From Mycobacterium sp. ITM-2016-00316 (GTDB taxonomy: Bacteria > Actinomycetota > Actinomycetes > Mycobacteriales > Mycobacteriaceae), in NCBI RefSeq assembly GCF_002968335.2, contig NZ_CP134398.1:3782001-3846000 (forward strand): 64,000 nt of DNA. The letters run 5' to 3'. Numbering within the stretch: the first letter of the stretch is position 1; every line of letters starts with the position of its first letter. Below, piece by piece: positions 26,348-36,155 of this stretch. A program made the position numbers and the translations under genes. The notes below the pieces were generated by a model that did not search any database, was not told the origin of the DNA, and saw nothing but the letters and a program-made list of their open reading frames with translations.

Positions 26348-29300
26348 TGAATCACCTCTCGTAGAGCGTCCTGCCACAGCGCCTGCAGGGTGGCGACGTC
26401 CTCGGCGGAAAGAATGTCGGGCAGCGTGCGCCACTGCGTCCCCAACACCGGCGAGCCGTCCTTGTCGACCATCGCCACGTTCAGCGTGATCTCATGGCGC
26501 ACCGCCAGATTCGGTTCCGGTATCCGGGACACCTGGGTGAGCAGGTCCCGATCCAGCGTCAGCACCGAACCTCTCGGCGCCTGGCGCATCCGGCCCAGAT
26601 AGTTCAGCAGGATCTGCGGCCCGCGGTAGGCACCGAGCCGTTCGGCGGTATCGCTGCGCAGGTGACGCAGCAGCGCGTAGTCGATACCGTCACCGGGAAT
26701 CGCGGCGAGCTCGTCGGCGACCCCGCGCAGATCCTGGGATTCCAGGCGCACCGGGTAGATCGCGCTCAGCAAGCCGACGGTGTCGCCGGTATCGATGTGA
26801 CGGGAATCGTCGACGAGTCCGGCCGAAACCACGCCATCGGCACGCCCGTAGGTCTCCAACGCCAGCAGCGGTGCGGGCGTGTCCTGTCCGCGCAGCCGGC
26901 GCCAGGCGGTCAGCGCCCGGGCCGTCGCCGCGGCCAGCACCTCGGGCACCGGGACCGGTGCGGCCAGCACCTGCGCGGTGACGGAGCGGCCGACGAAGGA
27001 CATCGACACCACGACGTCACCGGCGCGGTCGGTGTCCGGCCGGACCCGCCGGGTGCCGATATCGGGGTCCGCACCGTCGAGTTGGCCCGCCCAGAAATCG
27101 CAGGTGTCGAGCTTGAGGGCGCGCTCGCCCAGCATCAGTGACCACTGCCGCAGCGAGGTGTGCTCCCGCACGGCGGCGGGCGTGCGGCCGGCGGTGACGG
27201 CGTGCCAACCGGTTTCGAGCTCACCAAGCACGATCTGCCAGGAGGCCGGGTCCATGGCGAGCACGTGTGCGGTGATGAGCAGTACCTCGGCGCCGCTGTC
27301 ATGGTGCAGCCACGCCGCGTTGAACATCGCACCCCGGTCGGGGTCCAGCCGCTGCACCGCGGCGTCGGTGTGCTGTGCGACCGCTGCCGTCAGGTCACCC
27401 GACACCTCGACCTCGGTGAGGACGTCGACCACCGGGTGATCAATCAAAGCCATTGCCGCGCGGTCCAATCGGCTGCGCAGCGCCGCGTGGCCGTCGACCA
27501 CACCGCGCAACACCGCGTCCAACTGCTCGCGGGTGGCGCCGCCGGGCAGCCGGATCGCCTCGGTGGATGCCAGCCGGCGCGGGTCCCCGTGGGCCAGCAG
27601 CCAATGCCCGGCGGGCAGCAGCGGGATCGGCCCGTTGTCCTCGATGTCGATCTGCTCGGCCTCGACATCGGTATCGATCGCGGTGGCCAGCTCCCGGATG
27701 TTGGCGCATTCCAGCATCAGCCGGGCCCGCAGGGACACGCCACGCCGGCGCACCGCCTGCACCACCGACAGCGCGACGATGCTGTCCAGGCCGAGGTCCA
27801 GGAAGTCGGCGTTGACGTCCACCACCGGGGTGTCCAGCAGCTCGCCGAGCACCTCGGCGAGCACGATCTCGGTGTCGGTGGCGGGGGCGGCGAATTCGTC
27901 GGGCCGACCGACCCCGCGGTCGGTGTCCAGGGCGGCCAGTGCGGCGTCGTCGACCTTGCCGTGTGAGGTCAGCGGGATGGCCTCGACGTCGATGATGTGG
28001 TGCGGCACCAGGTATCTGGGCAGGGTGGTCGTCAGCATGCGCCGCAGTTCGCTCACCGGCGCCGTGGTGACCACGTATGCGGTGAGCCGCGGTCCGCTGC
28101 GGTGGCGTCGCACCGCGACGTGCGCGTGCCGGACATCGGGGTGACGGTGCAGGGCGGCGGCCACCTCGGCGGGTTCGACCCGGAAGCCGCGGATCTTGAC
28201 CTGATCATCGCTGCGGCCCAGGAACTGCAGGGCATTCCCAGCGAGGCGCCGGACGACGTCACCGGTGCGGTACATCCGGGCGCCGGGGGTGACGGGGTCG
28301 GCGACGAAGCGGCCCGCGGTCTCCCCCGCGCGCCCCAGATAGCCACGGGTGAGCTGCCCGCCGGTCAGATACAGCTCACCGGCCACCCCCGCAGGGACCG
28401 GACGCAGCCAGCTGTCCAGCACGTGCGCGGTCGTCGGGTCGGTCGGCAGGCCGATGCAGGGCTGCTCGTTGTCCGCGATCGCGGCGACGACGGCCTCCAC
28501 GGTGGTTTCGGTGGGGCCGTAGCAGTTGTGGGCCCGCATCCCGGTGCGTTCACATTCGGCGCGGATACCCTGCCAGGCCGAGGTGTCGATGTTCTCCCCG
28601 CCGAGCGCCAGCACCGCCAGCGGCACATCGGTCAACAGCCCGGCGGCACGCAGCTGAGTGAACATCGACGGCGTCGTGTCGATCATGTCCAGGCCGACGC
28701 GACCGATGGTGGCGACCAGCGCCTCCGCATCGCGCTGCACGTCGTCGCCGATGATGTGCACCCGGTGACCGCCGAGCAGGGCCACCAGCGGCTGCCACGC
28801 CGCGTCGAAGGTGAACGACCAGGCGTGGGCGATGCTCAGCGTGCGGTTCAGTTCGGCCTGCGCCGGGCCGAGCACGTTGCGCAGGTGGTCGTCACCGTAC
28901 GCGAGCAGCGCACTGTGGGTTCCGATGACACCCTTGGGTTTTCCGGTGGTCCCCGAGGTGAAGATGATGTAGGCGCCCTGCCCGGGCCGGACCTGCGCGG
29001 GCCGGTAGTCCGGCCCCGGGGCGCCGACGTCGGCCAGCAGTGCGTCGTCGATGACCAAGGCGGCGCCGGTCTGCCCGATGATCTCGCGGATACGTTCCGA
29101 CGGCATCCCCGGATCCAGCGGGACGATCAGGCCGCCGGCCTTCAGCACAGCCAGCATGGCCACCACGTAGTCGGGTCCGCGGCGCAACAGGATCGGCACC
29201 GGGGTTTCGGCGCGCACTCCCCTGCGCTGCAGCTCCGCGGCCAACCGGTCGGCGGCGGTGTCGAATTCGCGGTAGCTCAGCTCGCAGCGACCTCCGGAAC

Positions 29301-30750
29301 TCGATGAGGTGGCGGGATCCCAGCTCAGTGCGATCTCGTCTGGGCGTTCAGCCGCGACCGCGGCGACCGCGGTGTGGAAACCCCCCGCGGCGCCCGCGGT
29401 TTCGGTGCGTTCGGAGGTGGCGACCTCGCCGTCGAGGGTGACGTTCACCTCCCGCATCGGGCGTCCCCATGATCGCAGCAGGCGCGCCACGACGGCCAAC
29501 ACCCGCTGCCCCAGGGTCTCGGGATCCAGCAGTCCCAGCGCGCCATCCAGGGTTTCGACGAGCACGGTGAGTCGGCCGTGCGTCGGATGGGCAGCGATGG
29601 TGACCGGGAAATGCGACAGGCTTTCCAGCGCGGCGGGCCGGATCACCGCCGATCCCAGGTCGAACTCACCGCTGCCGACGAGCCCGCCGGGTGGGAAGTT
29701 CTCGTACACCAGCAGGGTGTCGTACAGCTCGCCGACACCGCCGGCGGACCGCAGCTCGGTATGGCTGAGGTAGCCGTGGTCGCGCAATTCGGCGGCTTCG
29801 CGCTGCAGCGCCAGGCACTGCTGCCCGACCCGCTCGCTCGGATCCAGCCGGATCCGCAAGGGCACCGTGTTGATGAACAGTCCGACCATGGCTTCCACCC
29901 CGGACAGTTCGTCGGGCCGGCCGGACACCGTCACCCCGAACACCACGTCGGAGCGGTCGGTGAACGCGGACAGTATTGTCGCCCAAGCCATCTGGAACAG
30001 GGTGCTGACGGTGACACCCCGGCTCCTGGCGGCTTCGAGCAGCGCTGAGGTGGCCTCTTGGTCCAGATCGATCTCGGTGCGGGTGGGCAGCCCGGCCACG
30101 GCTTCGCCGCCCAGGGCCGGGGACAGCAGCGTCGGGCCGTCCAGATCGGCGAGGTGGTCGCGCCAGCGCTGCCGGCTGATCTCGGGATCCCGGGCGGTCA
30201 GCCACCCGATGTAGTCCCGGTAGGGCCTCGGCGCCGGCGGAATCGCGGCGATATCCCCACCGGCGCGGTACAGGCCGATGAGCTCGCTGACGAACACCGG
30301 CAACGACCAGCCGTCGATCACGATGTGATGCGCGACGACCACCAGCCGCCACTGCTGCTCGGGCATCTGCACCAGCAGGAACCGGATGGACGGCCCCGCA
30401 CCGAGATCGAAGGGCCGACTGCGCGCCTCGGCCTCCAGGGCGGCGGCCTCGCCGGCATCCGCGACGATGTGCTGCCAAGGCAACTCGAAGGTCGCCGGGA
30501 CGATCGCGACCGGCCTGCTCAGATTTCCTTGGAAGAAGCTGACCCGGACGTTGGGGTGGCGCTCCAGCATCGCCTCGGCGCAGGATTTCAGCAGGCCGGC
30601 ATCCAGGTCGCCTTCGACATCGGCAGCCATCGCGATGAAATACGGGTCGGCACCGGCCTCGTTGTCGGTCAGACCGGCCAGCGAGTACAGCCCCTGCTGC
30701 AGGGGGCTGAGTGCCATCACATCGGCGATGGCGGGTGTTGGCGAGCTCAT
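26344..30750 (-). CDS. mbtF: mycobactin NRPS MbtF (C-A-PCP-terminal C/E-like)
   Basis: Activates and adds the second lysine, which ends as the cyclised hydroxamate (azepinone) of mycobactin. The 1468 residues hold a condensation domain (about 10-450, active motif HHIVIDGW near 140), an adenylation domain (about 475-950, A3 core FTSGTTGKPKG near 600), a carrier domain (LGLDSIVAL near 986) and a terminal condensation/epimerisation-like domain (about 1040-1468). In the last, the usual HHXXXDG is replaced by AHVLAMDP (near 1165) while the E-domain-like LLNYLG remains. The start ATG at 30750 overlaps the mbtE stop (ATGA). The longer upstream frame is mbtE antiframe. Confidence 0.96.
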   Translation of the reverse strand: MSSPTPAIADVMALSPLQQGLYSLAGLTDNEAGADPYFIAMAADVEGDLDAGLLKSCAEAMLERHPNVRVSFFQGNLSRPVAIVPATFELPWQHIVADAGEAAALEAEARSRPFDLGAGPSIRFLLVQMPEQQWRLVVVAHHIVIDGWSLPVFVSELIGLYRAGGDIAAIPPAPRPYRDYIGWLTARDPEISRQRWRDHLADLDGPTLLSPALGGEAVAGLPTRTEIDLDQEATSALLEAARSRGVTVSTLFQMAWATILSAFTDRSDVVFGVTVSGRPDELSGVEAMVGLFINTVPLRIRLDPSERVGQQCLALQREAAELRDHGYLSHTELRSAGGVGELYDTLLVYENFPPGGLVGSGEFDLGSAVIRPAALESLSHFPVTIAAHPTHGRLTVLVETLDGALGLLDPETLGQRVLAVVARLLRSWGRPMREVNVTLDGEVATSERTETAGAAGGFHTAVAAVAAERPDEIALSWDPATSSSSGGRCELSYREFDTAADRLAAELQRRGVRAETPVPILLRRGPDYVVAMLAVLKAGGLIVPLDPGMPSERIREIIGQTGAALVIDDALLADVGAPGPDYRPAQVRPGQGAYIIFTSGTTGKPKGVIGTHSALLAYGDDHLRNVLGPAQAELNRTLSIAHAWSFTFDAAWQPLVALLGGHRVHIIGDDVQRDAEALVATIGRVGLDMIDTTPSMFTQLRAAGLLTDVPLAVLALGGENIDTSAWQGIRAECERTGMRAHNCYGPTETTVEAVVAAIADNEQPCIGLPTDPTTAHVLDSWLRPVPAGVAGELYLTGGQLTRGYLGRAGETAGRFVADPVTPGARMYRTGDVVRRLAGNALQFLGRSDDQVKIRGFRVEPAEVAAALHRHPDVRHAHVAVRRHRSGPRLTAYVVTTAPVSELRRMLTTTLPRYLVPHHIIDVEAIPLTSHGKVDDAALAALDTDRGVGRPDEFAAPATDTEIVLAEVLGELLDTPVVDVNADFLDLGLDSIVALSVVQAVRRRGVSLRARLMLECANIRELATAIDTDVEAEQIDIEDNGPIPLLPAGHWLLAHGDPRRLASTEAIRLPGGATREQLDAVLRGVVDGHAALRSRLDRAAMALIDHPVVDVLTEVEVSGDLTAAVAQHTDAAVQRLDPDRGAMFNAAWLHHDSGAEVLLITAHVLAMDPASWQIVLGELETGWHAVTAGRTPAAVREHTSLRQWSLMLGERALKLDTCDFWAGQLDGADPDIGTRRVRPDTDRAGDVVVSMSFVGRSVTAQVLAAPVPVPEVLAAATARALTAWRRLRGQDTPAPLLALETYGRADGVVSAGLVDDSRHIDTGDTVGLLSAIYPVRLESQDLRGVADELAAIPGDGIDYALLRHLRSDTAERLGAYRGPQILLNYLGRMRQAPRGSVLTLDRDLLTQVSRIPEPNLAVRHEITLNVAMVDKDGSPVLGTQWRTLPDILSAEDVATLQALWQDALREVIQ

Positions 30751-33700
30751 GTTCGGTCGGTGCCCCACCCCGCGGTCAGGGCGGCCAGTTCGTCGTCGGA
30801 CAGCCCCGACGCCGCCATCGGCTCGTGCCGGGTGTCGGCCACCTGCGCCTGCCCGGCCTTGGCGTCGATCGCCGCGGCGAGTTCGGCGAGTTCGGGGTGC
30901 TCGAACACCATCCGGGCGGTCAGCGGGACACCGGCATCGCGCGCCCGGGCGGCCAACTGCACGGCCAGGATGCTGTCGCCGCCAAGGGTGAAGAAGTCGT
31001 CGTGGCGCCCGAATTCCTGCACCGACAGCAGGTCGACCAGCATGGCGGCCAGCGCCCTTTCGGTCTCGGTGCGGGCCGGTTCGCTCGGCGCGGTGGACAC
31101 CACCACCGGACGCGGCAACATCGCATCGTCCAGCGAGTTCAGCACGGTGATCGGCAGTGCCGCATGCTCTTCGGGTAGCGCTGCGCGCAGCGCCGCGACG
31201 AACGTGTCCGCATCGGCCACCGGTTCGGTGGCCACCACGTAGCCGCCCAGCGCCGGCCCGGTGCGGGTTTCCCAGTACCGCGTCATCGCCGCCGCGACGC
31301 CCGGGGCCGCCTCGAGTGCGGCCTGCACCCGATGCTCGCCGCGTTCCAGATACTCCAGGGTGCCCTCGGAGTCCCACCGGGCACGGTCGCCGGTGCGATA
31401 CAGCCGGGCGCTCGGCCCGAACGGATTCTCCGGATACCGGAAAGCCGCTGCGGGCCCCGCGGTTCCGTAGGAGGCGTCGATGGCGCCACCGGCGTAGTAC
31501 ACATCGCCGGTGACGCCGGCGGCGACCGGAGCCAGCCACTCGTCGAGCACGTACACGCGGTCGGCGCCCACGGTCTGGGGCAGACCCTCCAGCGGCGTGG
31601 CCGAACGGCTCCACTCGGCGACGATCCCGTCGTCCCCGTCGGCGATGGTGATATCGCGCAGGGTGCGGTCGGGGTCGTCGGCGAACGCGCGCACGACCCG
31701 CTCCAGCCAGGAGATCAGCCGTCGCGCGGTCTCCTGCCGGTACAGCTCGGTGCGGTAGATCACGGTGCCCGCATAGCCCGCCGGCGTACCGTCGGGTGCC
31801 GTCTCGGCGAAGAAGTTCAGCGACAGATCGGCATGCGCCACATCGAATGTCGGTTCCAGCGCGGTGAATCGGGTCTCCCCGTCCGCCGAGGTGTCGATGA
31901 CCTGATCCGACGGCAACTCCTCACGGACGTGCACCACGACGCCGAACAGCGGATTGCGCGACAGCGATCGCACCGGGCTGACGGCATCGACGACGCGGTC
32001 GAAGGGCAGGTCCTGATGCGCGTAGGCACCCAATGCCATCTCCCGGGCCCGGCTCAGCACCTCACGCACGGTCGGGTTGCCGTCCAGCTTGTTGCGCAGC
32101 ACCACGATGTTGATGAAGAACCCGATGAGACCGTCGAGTTCGGGTTCGGTGCGGCCGGCGACCGGGGTGCCCAGTGGGATGTCGGTGCCCTCGCCCGCCT
32201 TGTGCAGGGCCACGGCGACGGCGGCCTGCAGCAGCATGAATTCGGTGATGCCGAGTTCGCGGCTCAGTTCGGTCAGTGTCGCGCGGGTATCGGTATCGAT
32301 GGTGAACGGCAGCGCGTCACCGTCGCCGCCGGGGACGGGCCGGCGCGGGAAGTCCGGGCGCAGCCCGTTCTCCTCCGGCAGACCCGACAGCTGCTCCACC
32401 CAGTAGTCACGCTGGGCGGCGATGCTCTCGGTCCGGCCACCGAGCAGTTCGGCCTGCCAGGCCGCGTAGTCGGCGTACTGCACCGGCAGCGGTGCGAAAT
32501 CCGGTGTCTGACCCGCACTTCGGGCCCGGTAGGCGGTCAGGATATCGGTGAACAGCACCCCGGCCGACCAGTGGTCGGCGGCGATGTGATGCACCACCAG
32601 TGACAGCACATGCTCAGTGCCGGTGGACAGCACCGCAGCCCGGATCGGCCACTCGTTCTCCAGGTCGAAGCAGTAGCGCCGCTCGGCGGTCAGTTCAGCC
32701 TGCAGCCACTGCTCGCCGTCGCCCCGGGCCCGGCGCACCGGCACCGCCGCCCCCGGGTTGATGATCTGGAACGGCGACCCGTCGATCTCGCGGTAGGTGG
32801 TGCGCAGGATCTCGTGCCGGTTCACCACATCGGTGATGGCGGCGACGAAGGCCTCCGGATTGTTCGGTCCGCTCAGGCGGGCCGCGAACGGGATGTTGTT
32901 GACCGGGTTGGGGCCGTCGATGCGGAACTGGAACCACTGCCGCAACTGGGCCGCCGACATCTGCAGCGGTCCCTCGTGCGGGACGGCCACCATGGCCGGA
33001 CGGTCGGAGCGGCCACCGGCGGCGGCGATGGCATCGATGTGCGCGGCGATACCGCTGACGGTGCCGATCTCGAAGATCTCCTGCACCCCGATGTCGACGC
33101 GGCAGCGCGAGCGCACCGCGGCCACCAGTTTGGTGGCCAGCAGCGAGTGGCCCCCGAGTTCGAAGAAGGAGTCGTCGGCGCCCACCGTGTCGCGGCCGAG
33201 CAGCTCGGCGAACAGCGCGGCGACCTGGCGCTCGGTGTCGGTGGCGGGCTCGCGGTACGCGGTGGCGACCACGATCTCCGGCTCCGGCAACGCTTTGCGG
33301 TCGATCTTGCCGTGCGCGGTGATCGGGATCTCGTCGATGGCCACATAGGCCGCCGGGATCATGTACTCCGGCAGGGCCGCGGCGACGCGGGCCCGGATCC
33401 GGTCGATCTCGACGATACCGGCCTCACCGGCCGGGGTGACATAGGCGACCAGGCTCTTGCCCAGTCCGGGGACGTCGCTGGCCACCACCACGGCCTGTCC
33501 CACCGACGGATCCACCGAGATGGCGGCGGCGATCTCACCGAGTTCGATCCGGAATCCGCGGATCTTGACCTGCTCATCGGCGCGCCCGACGAACTCGATG
33601 TCCCCGTCGGCGTTGCGGCGGGCCAGGTCACCGGAGCGGTACATCCGCCCGCCCGGGTTGAACGGGTCGGCGATGAAACGTTCGGCGGTCAGCGCGGGGC

Positions 33701-36155
33701 GGTGATGGTATCCGTGCGCGACATGTGTTCCGCCGATGTAGATCTCGCCGATCACCCCGACCGGCACCGGCTGCAGGTAGTCATCCAGCAGGTGCATGGT
33801 GGTGTTGATCTTCGGGGTACCGATCGGCACGATGCGCGAACCCTGCTTGCCTTCGACCTTGAAACGGCTGCAGTTGAGCACGGTCTCGGTGGGGCCGTAG
33901 AAGTTGTGCAGCAGCGAGTCGAACATGGCGTGGAACTTGTCGGCCACCTCGCCGGGCAGCGCCTCGCCGCCGATCGGGACACGCTGCAGGGTGCGCCATT
34001 CGTTGACCCCCGGCAGCGACAGGAACAGGCCCAGCAGCGACGGGACGAAATGCATCGAGGTGACACCCTCGTTGCGCAGCAGGTCGGTGAGGTAGCTGAT
34101 ATCGGTCAGTCCGTCGGGCTTGGGGATCACCAGGCGGGCGCCGGCGGCGAGCATGCCGAAGATCTCACCGATCGAGACGTCGAAGCCCTGCGAGGCCACC
34201 TGCAGCAACCGGTCCTGATCGGAGACCTGATATTCCGGTCCGAACCAGGCGAAGTACTCGGCGATCGGGCGGTGCGGCACCGGCACACCCTTGGGCAGTC
34301 CGGTGGAACCGGAGGTGTAGATCAGGTAGGCGGTGTTCTCCGGCAGCAGCGGGCGTACCCGGTCGGTGTCGGTGGGATCGGCGCAGGCATAGCCGTCCAG
34401 GTCGGTGTCCAGTTCGCGGAGGACGACCTTGGGGTCGGAGTCGGACAGGATGTAGCTCAGCCGGTCCTGCGGATAGGTCGGGTCGACCGGCAGGTACACC
34501 GCGCCGGCCTTGACGATCCCGAGCGCGGTGATGACCAGTTCCGGCGACTTCTCCATCAGTACCGCGACACGGTCCTCGGTGCCGATTCCCTGGGCAATGA
34601 GCTTGTGCGCCAAACGGTTCGCGGTCTCATTGATCTCGCGGTAGCTGTAGTGGCGGCCCTCGTACACCACGGCGGTGACATCGGGGGTCTTGGCAGCCTG
34701 CTCCTGCACCAGCGCGGTCAGCGTGGTGGCGGGGGCGTCGAACCGCTCTCCGTGCGACATCGCGCGCAACCATTCGGCGTCCTTGGCCGAGAGAATATCC
34801 AGCCGTGCCAGCGGGCGCTCCGGGTCGGTCAGTGCGCTGTCCAGCAGCACCGCAAATGACGTGAGCATGCGTTCGGCCAGGTCGGCGTCGATGATCTCGG
34901 TGAGGTGCTCGGCCTCGACAACGGCGTTGGTGCCATCGAACTCGACCATGAAGCCCAACGGCAGCTGGGTGACGTGTCCGCGTAGTTCGCCGCGGGCGCA
35001 CCGCACGCCCTCGGGTCGGAAACCGCCGCCGTCGGGTTCGCGGAAGCCGAAACTGACCCGGGTCATCCGCTCGGCGCCGTGGCGACGGTCCGGGTTCAGT
35101 TCGCGCACCACCCGATCCAGGTTGATGCGCTGGTGGGCGAAGGCGCCCAGCGCGGTGTCGCGGGTGGCCAGCACCAGGTCGCGGAAACCCATCGTGGGCT
35201 GCGGGCGCAGCCGCATGGCCACGGTGTTGCCGTAGTAGCCGATGGCATCGTCGGTGCCGCGGTTCAGCACCGGGCTGGCGACCAGGAAGTCATCGGTGTG
35301 GGTGTAGCGGTTGATCAGGGCGCCGAAGGCGGCGAGCAGGACCATGTACGGGGTGGCGCCGGTGTCGCGGGCCAGCGCGGACACCTTGGTGACGGTTTCC
35401 GGTGCCAGCGCCAAAGAGGTGCGCTGGGAACGGAATCCGGTCGGGATGGCCGAACCGGTGGGGCCCGGAAGTTCCAGGGGCTCGGGCGGATCAGTCATCA
35501 CCGCGCGCCAGTGCGCCAGATCCTCCTCGCCGGTGTCGGCGGCCGGCGCGGGCGGGCGCGGGGTCGGCCCGAGGTCGGCGCCGCCGTAGGCGGTGGTCAG
35601 ATCCCCGAAGAACACCCTCCAGCTGCCGTCATCCCAGGCGATGTGGTGGGCGACCAGCAGCATCATGTGCTCGTCGGCGCCCAGACGCACCACGGTGATC
35701 CGCAGCGGCGAGTCGGCGGAAAGGTCGAAGCTCCGGCCGAACTCGCGCTGGGCCAACACCTCCAGGCGCAGCCCGCGGGCCCGCTCGGACATCCCCGAAA
35801 GATCATGGAAGGCCCACGCCGGGCTCAGGTCCTCGTGCAGGACGGCCTGGGGTTCACCGTTCTCGTCGGCGGAATAGGTGGTGCGCAGCAACGGGTGCCT
35901 GCGTGCCACGGCGTTCAGCGCGGCGTGCAGGCGGTCGGCATCCAGGGCGCCGGTCAGCCGGTAGGACAGGCTGATGTTCAGCAGCACACCGGTGGGGTCG
36001 AAGGCCTGGACGAACCACATCCGGCGCTGGCCGTCGGACAGTGCCTTGTCATCGATCTCGTCGGCCGTGCTCGAGGACAGGCCCCGCTCGGCGAGCTTGC
36101 GGCGCATCAACTCCAGGCGGGATGAGTCAACGGATGCGGCTACGGTGTCAGTCAC
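30747..36155 (-). CDS. mbtE: mycobactin NRPS MbtE (C-A-PCP-C-remnant A-PCP)
   Basis: Adds the first lysine (the acylated, N-hydroxylated one) to the growing siderophore. Over 1802 residues: condensation domain 1 (HHIAWDDGSW near 170), complete adenylation domain (YTSGSTGLPKG near 617, YRSGDLARR later), carrier domain 1 (FFELGGHSLLA near 1002), condensation domain 2 (VVHHIAADHWSAG near 1190), a short remnant of an adenylation domain (about 1505-1670, keeping LYRTGDRARW but missing the nucleotide-binding cores) and carrier domain 2 (FFTLGGDSILA near 1725). The start is an ATG at 36155 overlapping the mbtD stop. A degenerate second module is also my recollection for M. tuberculosis MbtE. Confidence 0.96.
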   Translation of the reverse strand: MTDTVAASVDSSRLELMRRKLAERGLSSSTADEIDDKALSDGQRRMWFVQAFDPTGVLLNISLSYRLTGALDADRLHAALNAVARRHPLLRTTYSADENGEPQAVLHEDLSPAWAFHDLSGMSERARGLRLEVLAQREFGRSFDLSADSPLRITVVRLGADEHMMLLVAHHIAWDDGSWRVFFGDLTTAYGGADLGPTPRPPAPAADTGEEDLAHWRAVMTDPPEPLELPGPTGSAIPTGFRSQRTSLALAPETVTKVSALARDTGATPYMVLLAAFGALINRYTHTDDFLVASPVLNRGTDDAIGYYGNTVAMRLRPQPTMGFRDLVLATRDTALGAFAHQRINLDRVVRELNPDRRHGAERMTRVSFGFREPDGGGFRPEGVRCARGELRGHVTQLPLGFMVEFDGTNAVVEAEHLTEIIDADLAERMLTSFAVLLDSALTDPERPLARLDILSAKDAEWLRAMSHGERFDAPATTLTALVQEQAAKTPDVTAVVYEGRHYSYREINETANRLAHKLIAQGIGTEDRVAVLMEKSPELVITALGIVKAGAVYLPVDPTYPQDRLSYILSDSDPKVVLRELDTDLDGYACADPTDTDRVRPLLPENTAYLIYTSGSTGLPKGVPVPHRPIAEYFAWFGPEYQVSDQDRLLQVASQGFDVSIGEIFGMLAAGARLVIPKPDGLTDISYLTDLLRNEGVTSMHFVPSLLGLFLSLPGVNEWRTLQRVPIGGEALPGEVADKFHAMFDSLLHNFYGPTETVLNCSRFKVEGKQGSRIVPIGTPKINTTMHLLDDYLQPVPVGVIGEIYIGGTHVAHGYHHRPALTAERFIADPFNPGGRMYRSGDLARRNADGDIEFVGRADEQVKIRGFRIELGEIAAAISVDPSVGQAVVVASDVPGLGKSLVAYVTPAGEAGIVEIDRIRARVAAALPEYMIPAAYVAIDEIPITAHGKIDRKALPEPEIVVATAYREPATDTERQVAALFAELLGRDTVGADDSFFELGGHSLLATKLVAAVRSRCRVDIGVQEIFEIGTVSGIAAHIDAIAAAGGRSDRPAMVAVPHEGPLQMSAAQLRQWFQFRIDGPNPVNNIPFAARLSGPNNPEAFVAAITDVVNRHEILRTTYREIDGSPFQIINPGAAVPVRRARGDGEQWLQAELTAERRYCFDLENEWPIRAAVLSTGTEHVLSLVVHHIAADHWSAGVLFTDILTAYRARSAGQTPDFAPLPVQYADYAAWQAELLGGRTESIAAQRDYWVEQLSGLPEENGLRPDFPRRPVPGGDGDALPFTIDTDTRATLTELSRELGITEFMLLQAAVAVALHKAGEGTDIPLGTPVAGRTEPELDGLIGFFINIVVLRNKLDGNPTVREVLSRAREMALGAYAHQDLPFDRVVDAVSPVRSLSRNPLFGVVVHVREELPSDQVIDTSADGETRFTALEPTFDVAHADLSLNFFAETAPDGTPAGYAGTVIYRTELYRQETARRLISWLERVVRAFADDPDRTLRDITIADGDDGIVAEWSRSATPLEGLPQTVGADRVYVLDEWLAPVAAGVTGDVYYAGGAIDASYGTAGPAAAFRYPENPFGPSARLYRTGDRARWDSEGTLEYLERGEHRVQAALEAAPGVAAAMTRYWETRTGPALGGYVVATEPVADADTFVAALRAALPEEHAALPITVLNSLDDAMLPRPVVVSTAPSEPARTETERALAAMLVDLLSVQEFGRHDDFFTLGGDSILAVQLAARARDAGVPLTARMVFEHPELAELAAAIDAKAGQAQVADTRHEPMAASGLSDDELAALTAGWGTDRT

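Noticed and set aside
30751..31614. N-terminal extension of MbtF to 1756 residues
   Set aside because: It is an Arg/Gly-rich reading of the mbtE 3' end in another frame; MbtF starts cleanly at the ATG overlapping the mbtE stop.
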